Below are positions 46,637 through 56,299 of a stretch of 64,000 nucleotides of DNA, piece by piece. How positions within the stretch are numbered: position 1 is the stretch's first letter; each line of letters starts with the position of its first letter. Source of the stretch: Oceaniferula flava (lineage in GTDB: Bacteria; Verrucomicrobiota; Verrucomicrobiia; Verrucomicrobiales; Akkermansiaceae); the NCBI RefSeq assembly GCF_016811075.1, contig NZ_JAFBGL010000005.1, forward strand, positions 1 to 64,000, in the 5' to 3' direction. The notes beneath the pieces were generated by a model that worked only from the letters and a program-made list of their open reading frames with translations, ran no database searches and was not told the DNA's origin. The translations under genes were made by a program, and so were the position numbers.

Positions 46637-49210
46637 TCAATTTGAGGTCACCCCTGCGCGTAGAAATATTCGAGCAGCTTCTTCGCTGACGGTGACCGTA
46701 ACAGTGGTGGTTGTACCAGTGGTGGAGGGCACGATTGTCGCAGTGAGCCCACCAATCGGGCCATCGACTCCATCGCCAGAATACCAGTTAACTAGGTCTA
46801 GCGACCATTCGTAAAAACTGCTCACGTCACTCGGTGGAGTTTCGCTCTGCGGATGGATTGTCGTGGTCGTTGTGCCGTCAGTCGTGAGCACAGTAAGCCC
46901 CACATTGAACTTACCTGGATGGGTGCCGAACCAGGCTTCGAGTCCGTTGCTAAGGCCGTCGTTGTCTGGGTCGAGCTCGAAGTCCCGTTCATCCGGATCG
47001 ATGTTAAATTCAGGGTTGGAAAGGTAGTCGTTGAAGGTCGTATTGGAAACAAGCTCATAACCAACTCCAGTGTAGTAAGTGCGGGTTGAGCTGCTGTTTC
47101 CGTTAATTAGCATGTCCACGTAGATATCAATTTCTGTGTCACCGGATAAAGCAACTTCTCCAAGGTAGACGGCATAAAGCCTGTTCTCACTAGTTAAGCC
47201 TTCATTGACTAACGTAATGGGAGTGGTGCCTCTGAAGTCAGAGCTAAACACCTCAGAGACGCCTGAGGTAGTGATCGTTCCCGTGCCTTCAGATCCGAGT
47301 ATGGGAGGGGCACCGTTGTGTGTTGCCTGAGGTTGGTTCGGTGCCCAGTATGTCGTCTCCAATGACTCTGTGAGGCCTGCCGCTAGAACCCAATTTTGGT
47401 AAGAACTACTATCATCACCTGTATTGTCTCGGAAGAAGGCCCAGATTCTATATGTTTCTCCATCGGTCAGACCTGAGATCGTCGTGGTCAACTGCGGGAT
47501 GCCGCTCGGGTCTCCGTCGGGCATCGCTTGGAAATAGTTGTCGAGCCCTGTGCCTCGCTCAGCCCACTGCGTGTTGTTGGTTAGAGACGAATCAATTCCA
47601 ACCCAGCTTGTATCACTCTGAAGTTTTCCTGACTCCCGTGTATTTCCGTCAACACCTGCTTGAGCATCAACGTAAGTAATCACTTTGCTGATGGCTGGTT
47701 CATCACTTTTGGTGGTTAGCAGCACAGAGCCGCCGGAGATTTCGATGTTAGAATAGCTAGCTTGCGTTGCGTTCAAGTTGCCAGTCATCAGGAAAGCGAC
47801 ACAGTTGTAATTATACTTCGCCACAGTTTGGTTCACCAAGTTTTGTGACTGATCATAGGTTCCGTGGTCGGTGAAGTTCGTGGAAATATCGAGGTTGTTG
47901 CCGTTGCGTGCGATCATCAGGGTAAACTCGATGGGCGTATTTGTAGGAACCATGGCATCTGCGGCCGGGACTGGGCCGAGGATGAGAGAGGTGGCGGTTT
48001 CGAAAGGATGGTTGGTGCCGGTTCCGTCACCTGCCGCGATTTTGGTGGCCGCGGTTGCCGGTGCCTCAGCCCAGATTCCGACATAGCCGTTTCCATCGTC
48101 CTCAGTCACCGGATTATCGCCCTCGAAGAGGCCGATGCGGAAATTACTACCGGATAAAGGGGTATCGAAGGTCACTGATCCGGTCATTCTGATGAACTGA
48201 CCGTCCGCCAGGCTGACGTCGGTAAAATGAGCTGCAATTCCGTCGCCATCGGCGTCAGTAGTAACTGGAGAAGACGTTGTGGCGCTCATACCAGAAAAGC
48301 TCGTGTCTCCGAAGATCTTCACCCATTCGCTGACTGGGTCTGGATCTGCATGAGGGTGTGTTAAGTATCCTAGCGAGACGAGGAATTCATCCATCCGGAA
48401 TATGTTGTTTTCATAGCCATCTCGACCGTAGTTAAAAAATCCGTGGACTTGATCTTCGTAGAGATGCAGATCGCAGCGAAGCCCTTTTGCCCTCATCAGG
48501 GCTTGATAGCCCTTGGTCGTGTCGACTGGAATATATTCGTCCCTCGTGCCCAGGAAAACCGTCGTTGGGGGCGCAGTTTCATCGATATTGTGCAAAGGCG
48601 AAAAATCCTCCCAGTAAGCTTGGACTTTGTTGTATCCATAGCCAGTCGGCCCGTTATCGAACACCGGATTGAACAGAACTAGGGCATTGGGCTTAGAGCT
48701 GGTGCTAGAATTTTCGGCTGCTTCGTCATAGTTGGTGAGTGTCCCAGCAGCAGCGGCGATATGCCCTCCAGCGGAGCCTCCCCCAGCGATGACCTTGTTC
48801 GGGTCGATGCCTAGTGTGCTGGCATTGTTACGAACCCAACGAATCGCTGATTTTCCGTCCGTAACACTTTCCTGTGGAGTGGTTCCATGGACACCGGTGA
48901 GACGATATTCTGCGGAAATCGCCACCATGCCTCGGGAAGCTAGGTATTTACAATGTGGGTGGAACTGAGTTGTAGAACCACTGGACCAGCCTCCGCCGTG
49001 AAAAAAAACAATGACCGGTCGGCTGTCGGCTGGCTGATGGTCAGGCGGTGTGAACACCTCGAGGTGTAAGGTCACCGCCTCTCCGCTACCGTTCACCGTT
49101 TGCTTGTATGCTAGGGTTTGATCGGCTGTAAATCCCGCGACATCGAAGGCATAGGTGGAAAGACTAGCACAGAGCCAGGCCGATAGCAGGATAACGCAGT
49201 TTCGCTTCAT
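46637..49210 (-). CDS. Multidomain alpha/beta-hydrolase esterase
   Basis: An 857-residue exported protein with a signal peptide (about 1-21). The esterase domain (about 25-300) has the oxyanion motif HGGGW, the nucleophile elbow GGGSAGGH (Ser146) and a late DQVHGFF His. A middle beta-sandwich (about 310-500) is followed by a YVDAQAG domain (about 509-720) nearly identical to that of the neighbouring PEP-CTERM protein. The C-terminus is a Ca-binding-like DPDNDGLSNG segment and a beta domain ending FLRAGV. It may remove acetyl or feruloyl groups; the neighbouring glycan enzymes favour acetyl groups. Confidence 0.8.
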   Translation of the reverse strand: MKRNCVILLSAWLCASLSTYAFDVAGFTADQTLAYKQTVNGSGEAVTLHLEVFTPPDHQPADSRPVIVFFHGGGWSSGSTTQFHPHCKYLASRGMVAISAEYRLTGVHGTTPQESVTDGKSAIRWVRNNASTLGIDPNKVIAGGGSAGGHIAAAAGTLTNYDEAAENSSTSSKPNALVLFNPVFDNGPTGYGYNKVQAYWEDFSPLHNIDETAPPTTVFLGTRDEYIPVDTTKGYQALMRAKGLRCDLHLYEDQVHGFFNYGRDGYENNIFRMDEFLVSLGYLTHPHADPDPVSEWVKIFGDTSFSGMSATTSSPVTTDADGDGIAAHFTDVSLADGQFIRMTGSVTFDTPLSGSNFRIGLFEGDNPVTEDDGNGYVGIWAEAPATAATKIAAGDGTGTNHPFETATSLILGPVPAADAMVPTNTPIEFTLMIARNGNNLDISTNFTDHGTYDQSQNLVNQTVAKYNYNCVAFLMTGNLNATQASYSNIEISGGSVLLTTKSDEPAISKVITYVDAQAGVDGNTRESGKLQSDTSWVGIDSSLTNNTQWAERGTGLDNYFQAMPDGDPSGIPQLTTTISGLTDGETYRIWAFFRDNTGDDSSSYQNWVLAAGLTESLETTYWAPNQPQATHNGAPPILGSEGTGTITTSGVSEVFSSDFRGTTPITLVNEGLTSENRLYAVYLGEVALSGDTEIDIYVDMLINGNSSSTRTYYTGVGYELVSNTTFNDYLSNPEFNIDPDERDFELDPDNDGLSNGLEAWFGTHPGKFNVGLTVLTTDGTTTTTIHPQSETPPSDVSSFYEWSLDLVNWYSGDGVDGPIGGLTATIVPSTTGTTTTVTVTVSEEAARIFLRAGVTSN
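47051..47686. repeat. Duplicated YVDAQAG domain, copy inside the esterase gene
   Basis: About 630 bp matching 49391-50012 closely, with long identical runs such as the stretch beginning GGTCAGACCTGAGATCG. It encodes the third domain of the esterase and corresponds to the whole mature body of the adjacent PEP-CTERM protein. Confidence 0.85.
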
Positions 49211-49244
49211 GAGTTTTGACAGGATGTTCGAGCTCTATGCAAGT

Positions 49245-49278
49245 CGCCCCCCTGTAACGCTTGGGTCACAGGAGGGCG
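49245..49278 (-). other. Hairpin between the PEP-CTERM and esterase genes
   Basis: An 11-bp stem with one C:A mismatch (arms 49245-49255 and 49268-49278, 12-nt loop) lies in the 105-bp gap between the two minus-strand genes. There is no T run, so it may be an RNA-processing or attenuating structure rather than a terminator. Confidence 0.5.
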
Positions 49279-49315
49279 TGAGATCATTTTACTCCGAGCG
49301 GAGGTAAGAGTGAAA

Positions 49316-50086
49316 TTACTTCCGGCGGCGAAGAATCAAAGCAAGAGCACCGAGACCGAGCAGAGCACTCGAAGAAGGCTCTGGAACAGGCTGGAGTTCA
49401 TAGCCAACCCCGGTGTAATAGGTCCGAGTGGAGCTATTCGAGCCGGCAATCAGCATGTCCACATAAACGTCGATTTCTGTATCTCCAGACAGGGTAACCT
49501 CTCCTAGATAGACCGAGTAAAGTCTACTCGGACTTGTCCCTGTTGCGGGAGCAATGCCTGCAAAGTCGGCAGCCGATGCCTCAGAGACGCCAGTCGAAGA
49601 GATCGTGCCCGTGCCACCGGTTCCGATTACTGGGGTAGCGCCGTTGTGTGTAGCCAGAGGTTGGCTATCAGACCAGTATGTCGTGTCCAATGACGGGGTG
49701 AGACCTGCCGCCAGCACCCAGTTTTGGTATGGCTCAGAGGTGTCATCAATCTGATCCCGGAAATAGGCCCAGACCTTGTAGGTTTGGCCGTCGGTCAGAC
49801 CTGAGATCGTCGTGGTCAACTGCGGGATACCGCTTGGGTCTCCATCAGGCATCGCTTGGAAATAGTTCTCGGCTCCTGTGCCTCGCTCGGCCCACTGAGT
49901 GTTGTTGTAACCAGAAACATCAGCTCCTACCCAGCTTGTATCACTTTGAAGCTCTCCTGATTCTCGTGTGTTTCCTCCAGCGCCTGCTTGAGCGTCAACG
50001 TAAGTAATGGCAGCGTGAGAGGTGGCGATAGATATTGCCAGGCCGGCAAAGGCAGATAATGGAATACGATAGTTCATGTGTTTCAT
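49316..50086 (-). CDS. PEP-CTERM protein with YVDAQAG domain
   Basis: A 256-residue exported protein started at MKHMNYRIPLSAFAG (50086), with a signal peptide to about THA. The mature body is a single domain (ITYVDAQAGAGGNTRESG to YYTGVGYELQ), then VPEPSSSALLGLGALALILRRRK as sorting signal split here into its VPEPSS motif, hydrophobic helix and RRRK tail. The domain is shared with the esterase just downstream. It has no catalytic motif; it probably binds a ligand or forms surface structure (inference). Confidence 0.82.
   Translation of the reverse strand: MKHMNYRIPLSAFAGLAISIATSHAAITYVDAQAGAGGNTRESGELQSDTSWVGADVSGYNNTQWAERGTGAENYFQAMPDGDPSGIPQLTTTISGLTDGQTYKVWAYFRDQIDDTSEPYQNWVLAAGLTPSLDTTYWSDSQPLATHNGATPVIGTGGTGTISSTGVSEASAADFAGIAPATGTSPSRLYSVYLGEVTLSGDTEIDVYVDMLIAGSNSSTRTYYTGVGYELQPVPEPSSSALLGLGALALILRRRK
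49391..50012. repeat. Duplicated YVDAQAG domain, copy in the PEP-CTERM gene
   Basis: The partner of 47051-47686. The two copies are in the same orientation, about 1.7 kb apart, and similar enough at the DNA level to suggest recent duplication or gene conversion. Confidence 0.85.
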
Positions 50087-50797
50087 GTTGTTGGTAATAT
50101 TGGGACGCATAAAAAGGCAGGATCTTTACTGCACGCGTTACAGCAAAAAGCCAAATGCTAGAATTTCGATACAATTAAGCTGAGTAATGACGGCCAATCC
50201 AGTCAAAACTACTTTATCGTTCTTGGCGACTATACCCCATAATGGTAGGTTATAATCACACATGGTTTTTGGAAATTATCGCCACTTAAGAAGGGGCGCC
50301 TGGCGGACTTGGATCATGTAGCAGACGACGGAGGCGTAATTGATTGGCTATGAGTATGAGCTCATGAAAACCAGAGAAATGATCGAAGCTCAGTGAGGTG
50401 TGAAATTGGAAGATCACTCCTATAAATAGGGCCCATATCGAGTTCTACAATGCTCTTCGGAAGCTCTCTGGATGAAGCTTACATGATGTTGTCATTGACG
50501 TTTAAAGAGCGTTACAAAAGTGAGCCATTTACTCGCTGTTAGTAGCCTGGTTTGGCGTACTCTGCTTCGTTGTTTATTAGGCTATCGGGAACAATTGAAA
50601 GTCATCGGCGATAAACGCTATGAGTAGAGTTTTATTGCAACTATCCAATTTAAGGATGGGTGGGCATGAATAAATCTCTTGTGAGCCGAGGGCGGCTAGT
50701 AAAAGTCTAGGTGATAAATGGTTTTGAGATCTCGCGTGCCTCGTGTTGGTAATCCGCAGCATGTTGCCTCCCAAGCCCAATCCACCATTCGTTCAAT
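50087..50797. other. Intergenic, divergent promoter region
   Basis: 711 bp between divergent genes, AT-rich in parts. A minus-strand frame at 50577-50780 is not supported. CCAATTTAAGGATGGGT (50643-50659) is a weak match to the island element at 56281-56299. No other structure was recognised. Confidence 0.35.
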
Positions 50798-51979
50798 ATG
50801 ACCCAAACAAATTTAAAGAGCCCTCAAAATATGCCTACGCATGCAGAATCAATCCTCTTTCATGCAGATTCGAACGATCCAGATTTACTCTATTTCAGCG
50901 GTTTCAAAGCGCTCGATCCCTACATTGCGTTTTCAATAGGCCAAATGAAAGTGGGTGTGGTTCACTCGTCGGAATATGGGAGGATGGTAGCCGAGTCAGA
51001 CCTGGACGAAATCCTACTTGTGAACAAAGTCAACGATGATGCTGCGCGACATTTCAAATTACCAAAAGGCCAGCAGGCGAGTCTCAGTCAAATGATCATA
51101 CATCTAGCGGAGGTTTATCAGATCCCTAGATTTCGTATCGGCGAACGATTCCCAGCCGGTCTTGCACTTGAGCTTCAACAAGCGGGGGTGGAAATCCAAG
51201 CAGACAAAAACGGAGGGGTTTGCCCTGAGCGTGAAATTAAAAAAACCTCGGAAGTGGAATCATTGCGCAGGGGGAATCGAGCAAGCGAAGCAGGCTTTCG
51301 AGTCGTCCACAAAACCCTCACTGAATCCAAGATTGTGCGCGGGCAGCTTGTCCACCAAGGCAAGGTCCTTACGTCAGAGCGCCTCAGGGAGCTGATTAGC
51401 CATGCGGCTCTCGATGAAGGTGCCGTGGCGTTGCATACAATTGCGTCCTGTGGCGATCAGGTACACGACAACCACAACACCGGTTACGGCCCTATCCTTG
51501 CTAATCAGTTGATAGTCGTAGATATCTTTCCTCAGAGGATTGACGACCACTATTGGGGAGATATGACGCGGACTTTCCTCAAGGGCCAAGCCAGTGACGC
51601 ACAACGGCGACTAGTGAGAACTGTTAAAAAAGGTCACGAGCTAGCGATCAGTATGATTAAGCCAGGTCAAGTCGGCGGGGAGGTGCATGATGCGGTACAG
51701 GCATTTTTTGATAAAGAGGGCTACGAAACAGTGAGAGACAGCGAGAACGTGAAAGGGTTTTTTCATGCTCTTGGTCATGGGGTCGGCCTTGAAATCCATG
51801 AAAACCCATTCATGCGATCGAAAGCGCCATGGAAATTCAAGGAGGGGCATGTCATCACCGTAGAACCTGGGCTTTATTACTTAGGCCTGGGCGGTTGTCG
51901 AATTGAAGATGTCGTGCATGTGACTCCTGGGGGCAACGAACTCATTTCCCATGCTCCTTACACATGGGAAATACAATAA
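50798..51979 (+). CDS. M24 family metallopeptidase (Xaa-Pro type)
   Basis: A 393-residue protein without a signal peptide, probably cytoplasmic. The N-terminal creatinase-like domain (about 10-150) is followed by the pita-bread M24 domain. Its metal ligands appear in order as Asp in VVDIFP, Asp in GDMTRTF, His in HALGHGVGLEIHE, Glu in TVEPGLY and Glu in CRIEDVV. It should remove N-terminal residues before proline or act on related dipeptides. It precedes the first sulfatase by 55 bp; its role in the island is unclear. Confidence 0.9.
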   Translation: MTQTNLKSPQNMPTHAESILFHADSNDPDLLYFSGFKALDPYIAFSIGQMKVGVVHSSEYGRMVAESDLDEILLVNKVNDDAARHFKLPKGQQASLSQMIIHLAEVYQIPRFRIGERFPAGLALELQQAGVEIQADKNGGVCPEREIKKTSEVESLRRGNRASEAGFRVVHKTLTESKIVRGQLVHQGKVLTSERLRELISHAALDEGAVALHTIASCGDQVHDNHNTGYGPILANQLIVVDIFPQRIDDHYWGDMTRTFLKGQASDAQRRLVRTVKKGHELAISMIKPGQVGGEVHDAVQAFFDKEGYETVRDSENVKGFFHALGHGVGLEIHENPFMRSKAPWKFKEGHVITVEPGLYYLGLGGCRIEDVVHVTPGGNELISHAPYTWEIQ

Positions 51980-52034
51980 GTAAACAGCGCAGGTTGTATT
52001 AAGCGATACACAGCCAGGCAATTTATTATATATC

Positions 52035-53471
52035 ATGAATCACCAATTCCTAACTTCGTTGCGGGCATTTATATTCTCCGCAGCGCTCGTCCATGCGGAT
52101 AAAGCATCAAGTCCACTCAACTTCGTCTTTTTTATCGCTGATGATATTTCATATGAAGATCTTGGCTGCTATGGACACCCGACAATTAAAACGCCCCACA
52201 TAGACCGATTGGCAAGCAATGGTATGCGTTTCAATAACGCTTATCTAACGTCAAGTAGTTGTAGTCCAAGCCGATGCAGTATCATTACCGGACGCTACCC
52301 CCATAATACTGGTGCAGCCGAGTTGCACACCACCTTACCTGAAAACCCATCACTCTTCCCCCTGTTACTTAAAGATGCGGGGTATTACACCGCTCTTTCC
52401 GGGAAGCACCACATGGGCAAATCTGCAAATATCGCCTTTAGTAAAATATCACGTGGCAAGGGGGCTGGTTTAGAAGAAGACTGGGTGAGTATTTTGCAAA
52501 ATCGCCCTAAAAACATACCTTTTTTCTGTTGGTATGCATCATCGGACGCCCACAGGGATTGGGCGATCAGACCAGGAACGCCAACTTACCAACCTGAAGA
52601 CGTCATTGTTCCCCCATACATGGTTAACGGCCCGGAAACGCGTCGAGACCTGGCTGGATACTACCACGAAATTAGTCGCTTCGACCACTATATCGGCTTA
52701 GTCGTTGAAGAACTTGAGCGACAGAATGTTCTCGAAAATACGGTCATCATCGTCATGGCGGATAATGGCCGCCCTTTTCCCCGGTGCAAAACGCGGCTTT
52801 ATGACAGCGGTATTAAAACGCCATTTATCATACATTACCCCAAAGGAACCAAAACCGGAGTCAGCAGTAGCCTGATCAGCTCCATCGATGTGTCAGCCAC
52901 AGTTCTTGATCTCGCTAAGGTTCCAAAAAGCGAGCGCATCCAAGGTGTCAGCCTAACACCTATTATGAAAAATCCCAAAGCCACTGTCCGTGACCTTGTT
53001 TTTGCTGAACACAATTGGCATGTTTACCGTAGCCATGAGCGACTCGTTCGCATGGGTGACTGGCTGTATATTCGTAACAATGTCCCCGATCAACAAAACC
53101 TCTGCGTAGAGGCATACATAGGAGGAGCTGGAAAAGAATTGAAAGCCGCTCATCAAGCCGGCACGTTAACAAAGGCTCAGATGAATATTTTCCAAAATCC
53201 CTGCCCGGAAGAAGAGCTATACCATGTTGGGAAAGATCCTGAACAATTAACGAATCTAGCAGACAACCCTGAAAACGAGACGATTCTCAAGACCATGCGG
53301 AAGCAGCTTAAAATCTGGACTGAGCAGACGGGCGATACTTTACCCAAAAACCTCAAACCAAGCCGAGGCAGTAAAGAAGCAAGGAACAAGAAAACAAAAA
53401 GCGAAATGCCTGGAGCCTCTTCCGGAGCTCAACAGATCAATCATCCTGGCCCGATCAGGGTTCAGCCATAA
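52035..53471 (+). CDS. Exported Cys-type sulfatase
   Basis: A 478-residue sulfatase with a probable signal peptide (about 1-22). The N-terminal FVFFIADDISYEDLGCYG gives the metal-binding Asp pair. The maturation motif is CSPSR (Cys76) followed by the TGRYPHN block. A later HHMGKS His and the VIIVMADNGR segment supply further active-site residues. Formylglycine formation from Cys76 is needed for activity, and no maturating enzyme is in the window. It should remove sulfate esters from a polysaccharide. The C-terminus ends with a Lys/Ser/Pro-rich tail. Confidence 0.93.
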   Translation: MNHQFLTSLRAFIFSAALVHADKASSPLNFVFFIADDISYEDLGCYGHPTIKTPHIDRLASNGMRFNNAYLTSSSCSPSRCSIITGRYPHNTGAAELHTTLPENPSLFPLLLKDAGYYTALSGKHHMGKSANIAFSKISRGKGAGLEEDWVSILQNRPKNIPFFCWYASSDAHRDWAIRPGTPTYQPEDVIVPPYMVNGPETRRDLAGYYHEISRFDHYIGLVVEELERQNVLENTVIIVMADNGRPFPRCKTRLYDSGIKTPFIIHYPKGTKTGVSSSLISSIDVSATVLDLAKVPKSERIQGVSLTPIMKNPKATVRDLVFAEHNWHVYRSHERLVRMGDWLYIRNNVPDQQNLCVEAYIGGAGKELKAAHQAGTLTKAQMNIFQNPCPEEELYHVGKDPEQLTNLADNPENETILKTMRKQLKIWTEQTGDTLPKNLKPSRGSKEARNKKTKSEMPGASSGAQQINHPGPIRVQP

Positions 53472-53609
53472 TGCAAATGATGGTACGGTTGAGACAATCA
53501 AGAAACCCGATGTAGTTCGTAAATCTTGAGCAGATAGATAATCTGTTATCACAGCTCACTGCAGAAATTATTATTCCCTTTATTAGTATTAACTAGAGCT
53601 CCAAGTTCA

Positions 53610-55118
53610 ATGCAACGCCACCTTCCTCTCCACGAAATACTTCCAATAGGCATTCTCATGCTTCTGCTGAGCACCCTTCCACACGCGATGGGAGCTCCCG
53701 ACATCGTTCGAAAACCAAACATTATTCTGATCACAGCAGATGATCTCAACTACAACTCCGTCGGAGCCTACGGGTGCAAGGTTTCAAAAATCACGCCCAA
53801 CATTGATCGCCTTGCGGCAGAGGGGATGAAGTTTAATCACGCGCATGTCAATATTGCGGTCTGCCAACCATCCAGACAGTCTGTCATGACGGGATGCTAT
53901 CCGCACCGCAATGGAGCCAAGGGATTCCAACCAATCAATGAAGAGATTCCAACATTGCAGGAATACCTGAAATCATCCGGTTATGTTAATGGCATCCTCG
54001 GCAAGGAAGTGCACTTGAAGCCTAAACACAAATATTGTTGGGACTATTATATCACAGAGTCCCAGCTATCCTCCGGTGCTGGAATCGGAAGGTCGCCTGA
54101 AAAATATTACTCGTTTGCAAATGCATTTATCTCGATGGCCAAGCGCCAAGGAAAACCGTTTTTCCTGATGGCCAACATTCATGACCCTCACCGGCCTTTC
54201 GCTGGGAGTGAGCAGGAGAAAAAGAGCTGGGGGGCCAATTTGCCCAAGGTCACTCGTTGGATCAGAGAAGATGAAATATCAGTACCTCAATTCCTCCCCG
54301 ACCTTCCTGAAATTCGGAAGGAGATCGCGCAATACTTCACATCAGTTCATCGCGGTGATCAATCCGTTGGTGCTGTGATGAGCGCGTTAGAAGAGTCCGG
54401 CCTAGCTGAAAATACCATGGTCATGTTCATTAGCGATAACGGTATGGCAACCCCCTTCGCTAAAGCCAATTGTTATCTCAACAGCACGAAGACGCCGTGG
54501 ATTGTCAAATGGCCCGGACATGTGACTCCCGGATCTGTGGATTCCGAACACGTGATCTCGGGAATCGACTACATGCCAACTGTACTCGATGCGATTGGAC
54601 TGAAATCCGCCGCTGGTATGGACGGCACCAGTTTTCTGCCAGTGCTCCATGGCAAGAAGCAAACAACACGAAAGTATGCCTTTACCCAGTTTCACGAGAC
54701 TTACTCCAGAAGCCAATACCCTATGCGTGCTGTGCAGGGCAGGCGATATGGCTACCTGATTAACTTCTGGGCAAATCGAACTGGAGCGATGCGCATGGAT
54801 TCCACAAGCGGGCTTGCTTTCAGATCGATGCAGCAAGCGGGAAAATCGGACCCAGCCATAGCTGCCCGTGTCGCTTTATTTGAGCACCGAGTATTAGAGG
54901 AATTTTACGATTTCGAGAAGGACCCTGACGCTTTACACAACTTGATTGCAGATCCGGAATATAAGGACCAAATCTCGGAAATGCGGTCCGAGCTCAAAGC
55001 GCAAATGGCGAAGACCCATGACCCCGCGCTACAAGCCTTCGTCGACCGGGACACTCCATCCGCAGTTGATGCGTTTATGAAACAACAGCGGACTCGCGCT
55101 CGAAACAGGAAAAAGTAG
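53610..55118 (+). CDS. Exported Cys-type sulfatase
   Basis: A 502-residue sulfatase with an N-terminal signal (about 1-30). NIILITADDLNYNSVG supplies the Asp pair, the maturation motif is CQPSR (Cys85) with MTGCYPHRNG, and ANIHDPHRPF and FISDNGMATPF are further active-site blocks. It resembles heparan/galactan-type family S1 sulfatases, but the substrate cannot be given. It follows the other sulfatase after 138 bp and is convergent with the regulator. The C-terminus is Arg/Lys-rich (RTRARNRKK). Confidence 0.93.
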   Translation: MQRHLPLHEILPIGILMLLLSTLPHAMGAPDIVRKPNIILITADDLNYNSVGAYGCKVSKITPNIDRLAAEGMKFNHAHVNIAVCQPSRQSVMTGCYPHRNGAKGFQPINEEIPTLQEYLKSSGYVNGILGKEVHLKPKHKYCWDYYITESQLSSGAGIGRSPEKYYSFANAFISMAKRQGKPFFLMANIHDPHRPFAGSEQEKKSWGANLPKVTRWIREDEISVPQFLPDLPEIRKEIAQYFTSVHRGDQSVGAVMSALEESGLAENTMVMFISDNGMATPFAKANCYLNSTKTPWIVKWPGHVTPGSVDSEHVISGIDYMPTVLDAIGLKSAAGMDGTSFLPVLHGKKQTTRKYAFTQFHETYSRSQYPMRAVQGRRYGYLINFWANRTGAMRMDSTSGLAFRSMQQAGKSDPAIAARVALFEHRVLEEFYDFEKDPDALHNLIADPEYKDQISEMRSELKAQMAKTHDPALQAFVDRDTPSAVDAFMKQQRTRARNRKK

Positions 55119-55195
55119 AACAGTGTGCATGGCGTCGCTGTTTACCGGCTTTGTCAAATACCGAAGCCCCAGCAAATAAGCTCTGCTGTAAATGA

Positions 55196-56266
55196 CTAGG
55201 AATCTCTCGGCGCAGGCCCAATTGTTCCGCCATCAACAAAGACTGATCTGATAGAGTTCTGGCTCAGGTCCTGCTTGCCTTGCGCAACATTGTTCACCCA
55301 TTTTACGATACGGCGCACCAATAGGCGTGGATCCCACTTGATATGGGCCACGGTTGGCCGACACCAGTCGAAGGCTGGGTTCGGATCGCCGCAAACCATT
55401 GAAATATTGCGCGGAGCTGAAATGCCACGTTGCGCAAGATGTTGAGAGGCAGCGACAAATATAGGCATTTCTTCGATAAACATTGCAGTAGGAGGCGTCG
55501 TGGCAAATAGAGAATCCAAGCAATCCTGTAACCCTCCTGGGTCATTACTCCAGTTCGGCAAATTATATTGACCTACCGGAAGACCGTGGGCGGCCATTTG
55601 TTCAAGAAAGCTTTGCTCAAAATGGCCTGGTCTGGGCACACGGTGCTCCTCGCGCGATAAGATCACGATGCGGCGATGCCCAAATCCAACCAGTTTCTTC
55701 AGAATGGCTGTTTGCGCCATCACTTTGTCCGGTCCACATCCAGCAATCTCAACGGAACGACGTCGGCCAGCGAGAGCAAATACGGGTTCAGGTCGCTTAG
55801 CAAACCATTCCAGAACGGATCTTGAGCCGCCAAACACAATCCAGGCGTCTGCCGTGGTATTTTTGACATGTCGTTTAATCCGACTTGTATCCATTTTCAT
55901 ATCTAATAAACTTTTCTCTGTGAATGCTGCCTGATGCCCTGCCTCATGAAGCCTGTGGAAAAGATCAACAATATAGTGGCTACTGCCATCACTTTTTTCA
56001 TAGAGTAAAATTTTAATCTGTAGCGAAGGGGTGTTCTGTTTCCCTCCTGATACGATGCGGCGGCGACGTCCCACGCCCTGAGGGACTATCAGACCGTCTT
56101 TCTCCAATATGCCCAGTGCGGTATCGATTGTACCGTGCCCAACCCCAAGGAGTTCTGCTAATCTGTTACTGCCCGGTAGCACCCCGACCCAAGCTCCTCG
56201 TGCGAGTTCGTTACGCAGGTGAGTAGCCACTTGTTCAGCTGCGGTAATTACTTGAAATTCAGACAT
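55196..56266 (-). CDS. GntR/LacI-type hybrid transcriptional regulator
   Basis: A 356-residue regulator. The N-terminal winged helix (about 5-75, with LPGSNRLAELLGVGHGTIDTAL split by position) is GntR-like, and an Arg-rich GVGRRRRI follows. The remaining 280 residues form a LacI/periplasmic-binding-type sensor (ILKKLVGFGHRRIVILSRE, AMFIEEMPIFVAASQHLAQ), so a sugar is the likely effector. It is the only regulator in the island and the only gene with a strong Shine-Dalgarno site (GGGAGGAG, 56277-56284 on the minus strand). A palindrome lies between this site and the ATG. It probably controls the flanking glycan genes and itself. Confidence 0.88.
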   Translation of the reverse strand: MSEFQVITAAEQVATHLRNELARGAWVGVLPGSNRLAELLGVGHGTIDTALGILEKDGLIVPQGVGRRRRIVSGGKQNTPSLQIKILLYEKSDGSSHYIVDLFHRLHEAGHQAAFTEKSLLDMKMDTSRIKRHVKNTTADAWIVFGGSRSVLEWFAKRPEPVFALAGRRRSVEIAGCGPDKVMAQTAILKKLVGFGHRRIVILSREEHRVPRPGHFEQSFLEQMAAHGLPVGQYNLPNWSNDPGGLQDCLDSLFATTPPTAMFIEEMPIFVAASQHLAQRGISAPRNISMVCGDPNPAFDWCRPTVAHIKWDPRLLVRRIVKWVNNVAQGKQDLSQNSIRSVFVDGGTIGPAPRDS

Positions 56267-56299
56267 GTTAGACTAACTCCTCCCATAATTAGGAATGGT
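56267..56299 (-). promoter_or_regulatory. Leader of the regulator: Shine-Dalgarno site, palindrome and island element
   Basis: Reading on the minus strand: the element TCCCATAATTAGGAATGGT (56281-56299 on the plus strand), GGGAGGAG (56277-56284), then GTTAGTCTAAC (56267-56277), a perfect 5-bp inverted repeat around one base ending at the ATG. The arrangement would let a bound protein block both transcription and ribosome access. A further GCTCC/GGAGC repeat lies at 56350-56364 on the way to the divergent gene. Confidence 0.5.

Noticed and set aside
50577-50780. Small minus-strand frame of 67 codons
   Set aside because: Lies in a divergent promoter region, no recognisable features.
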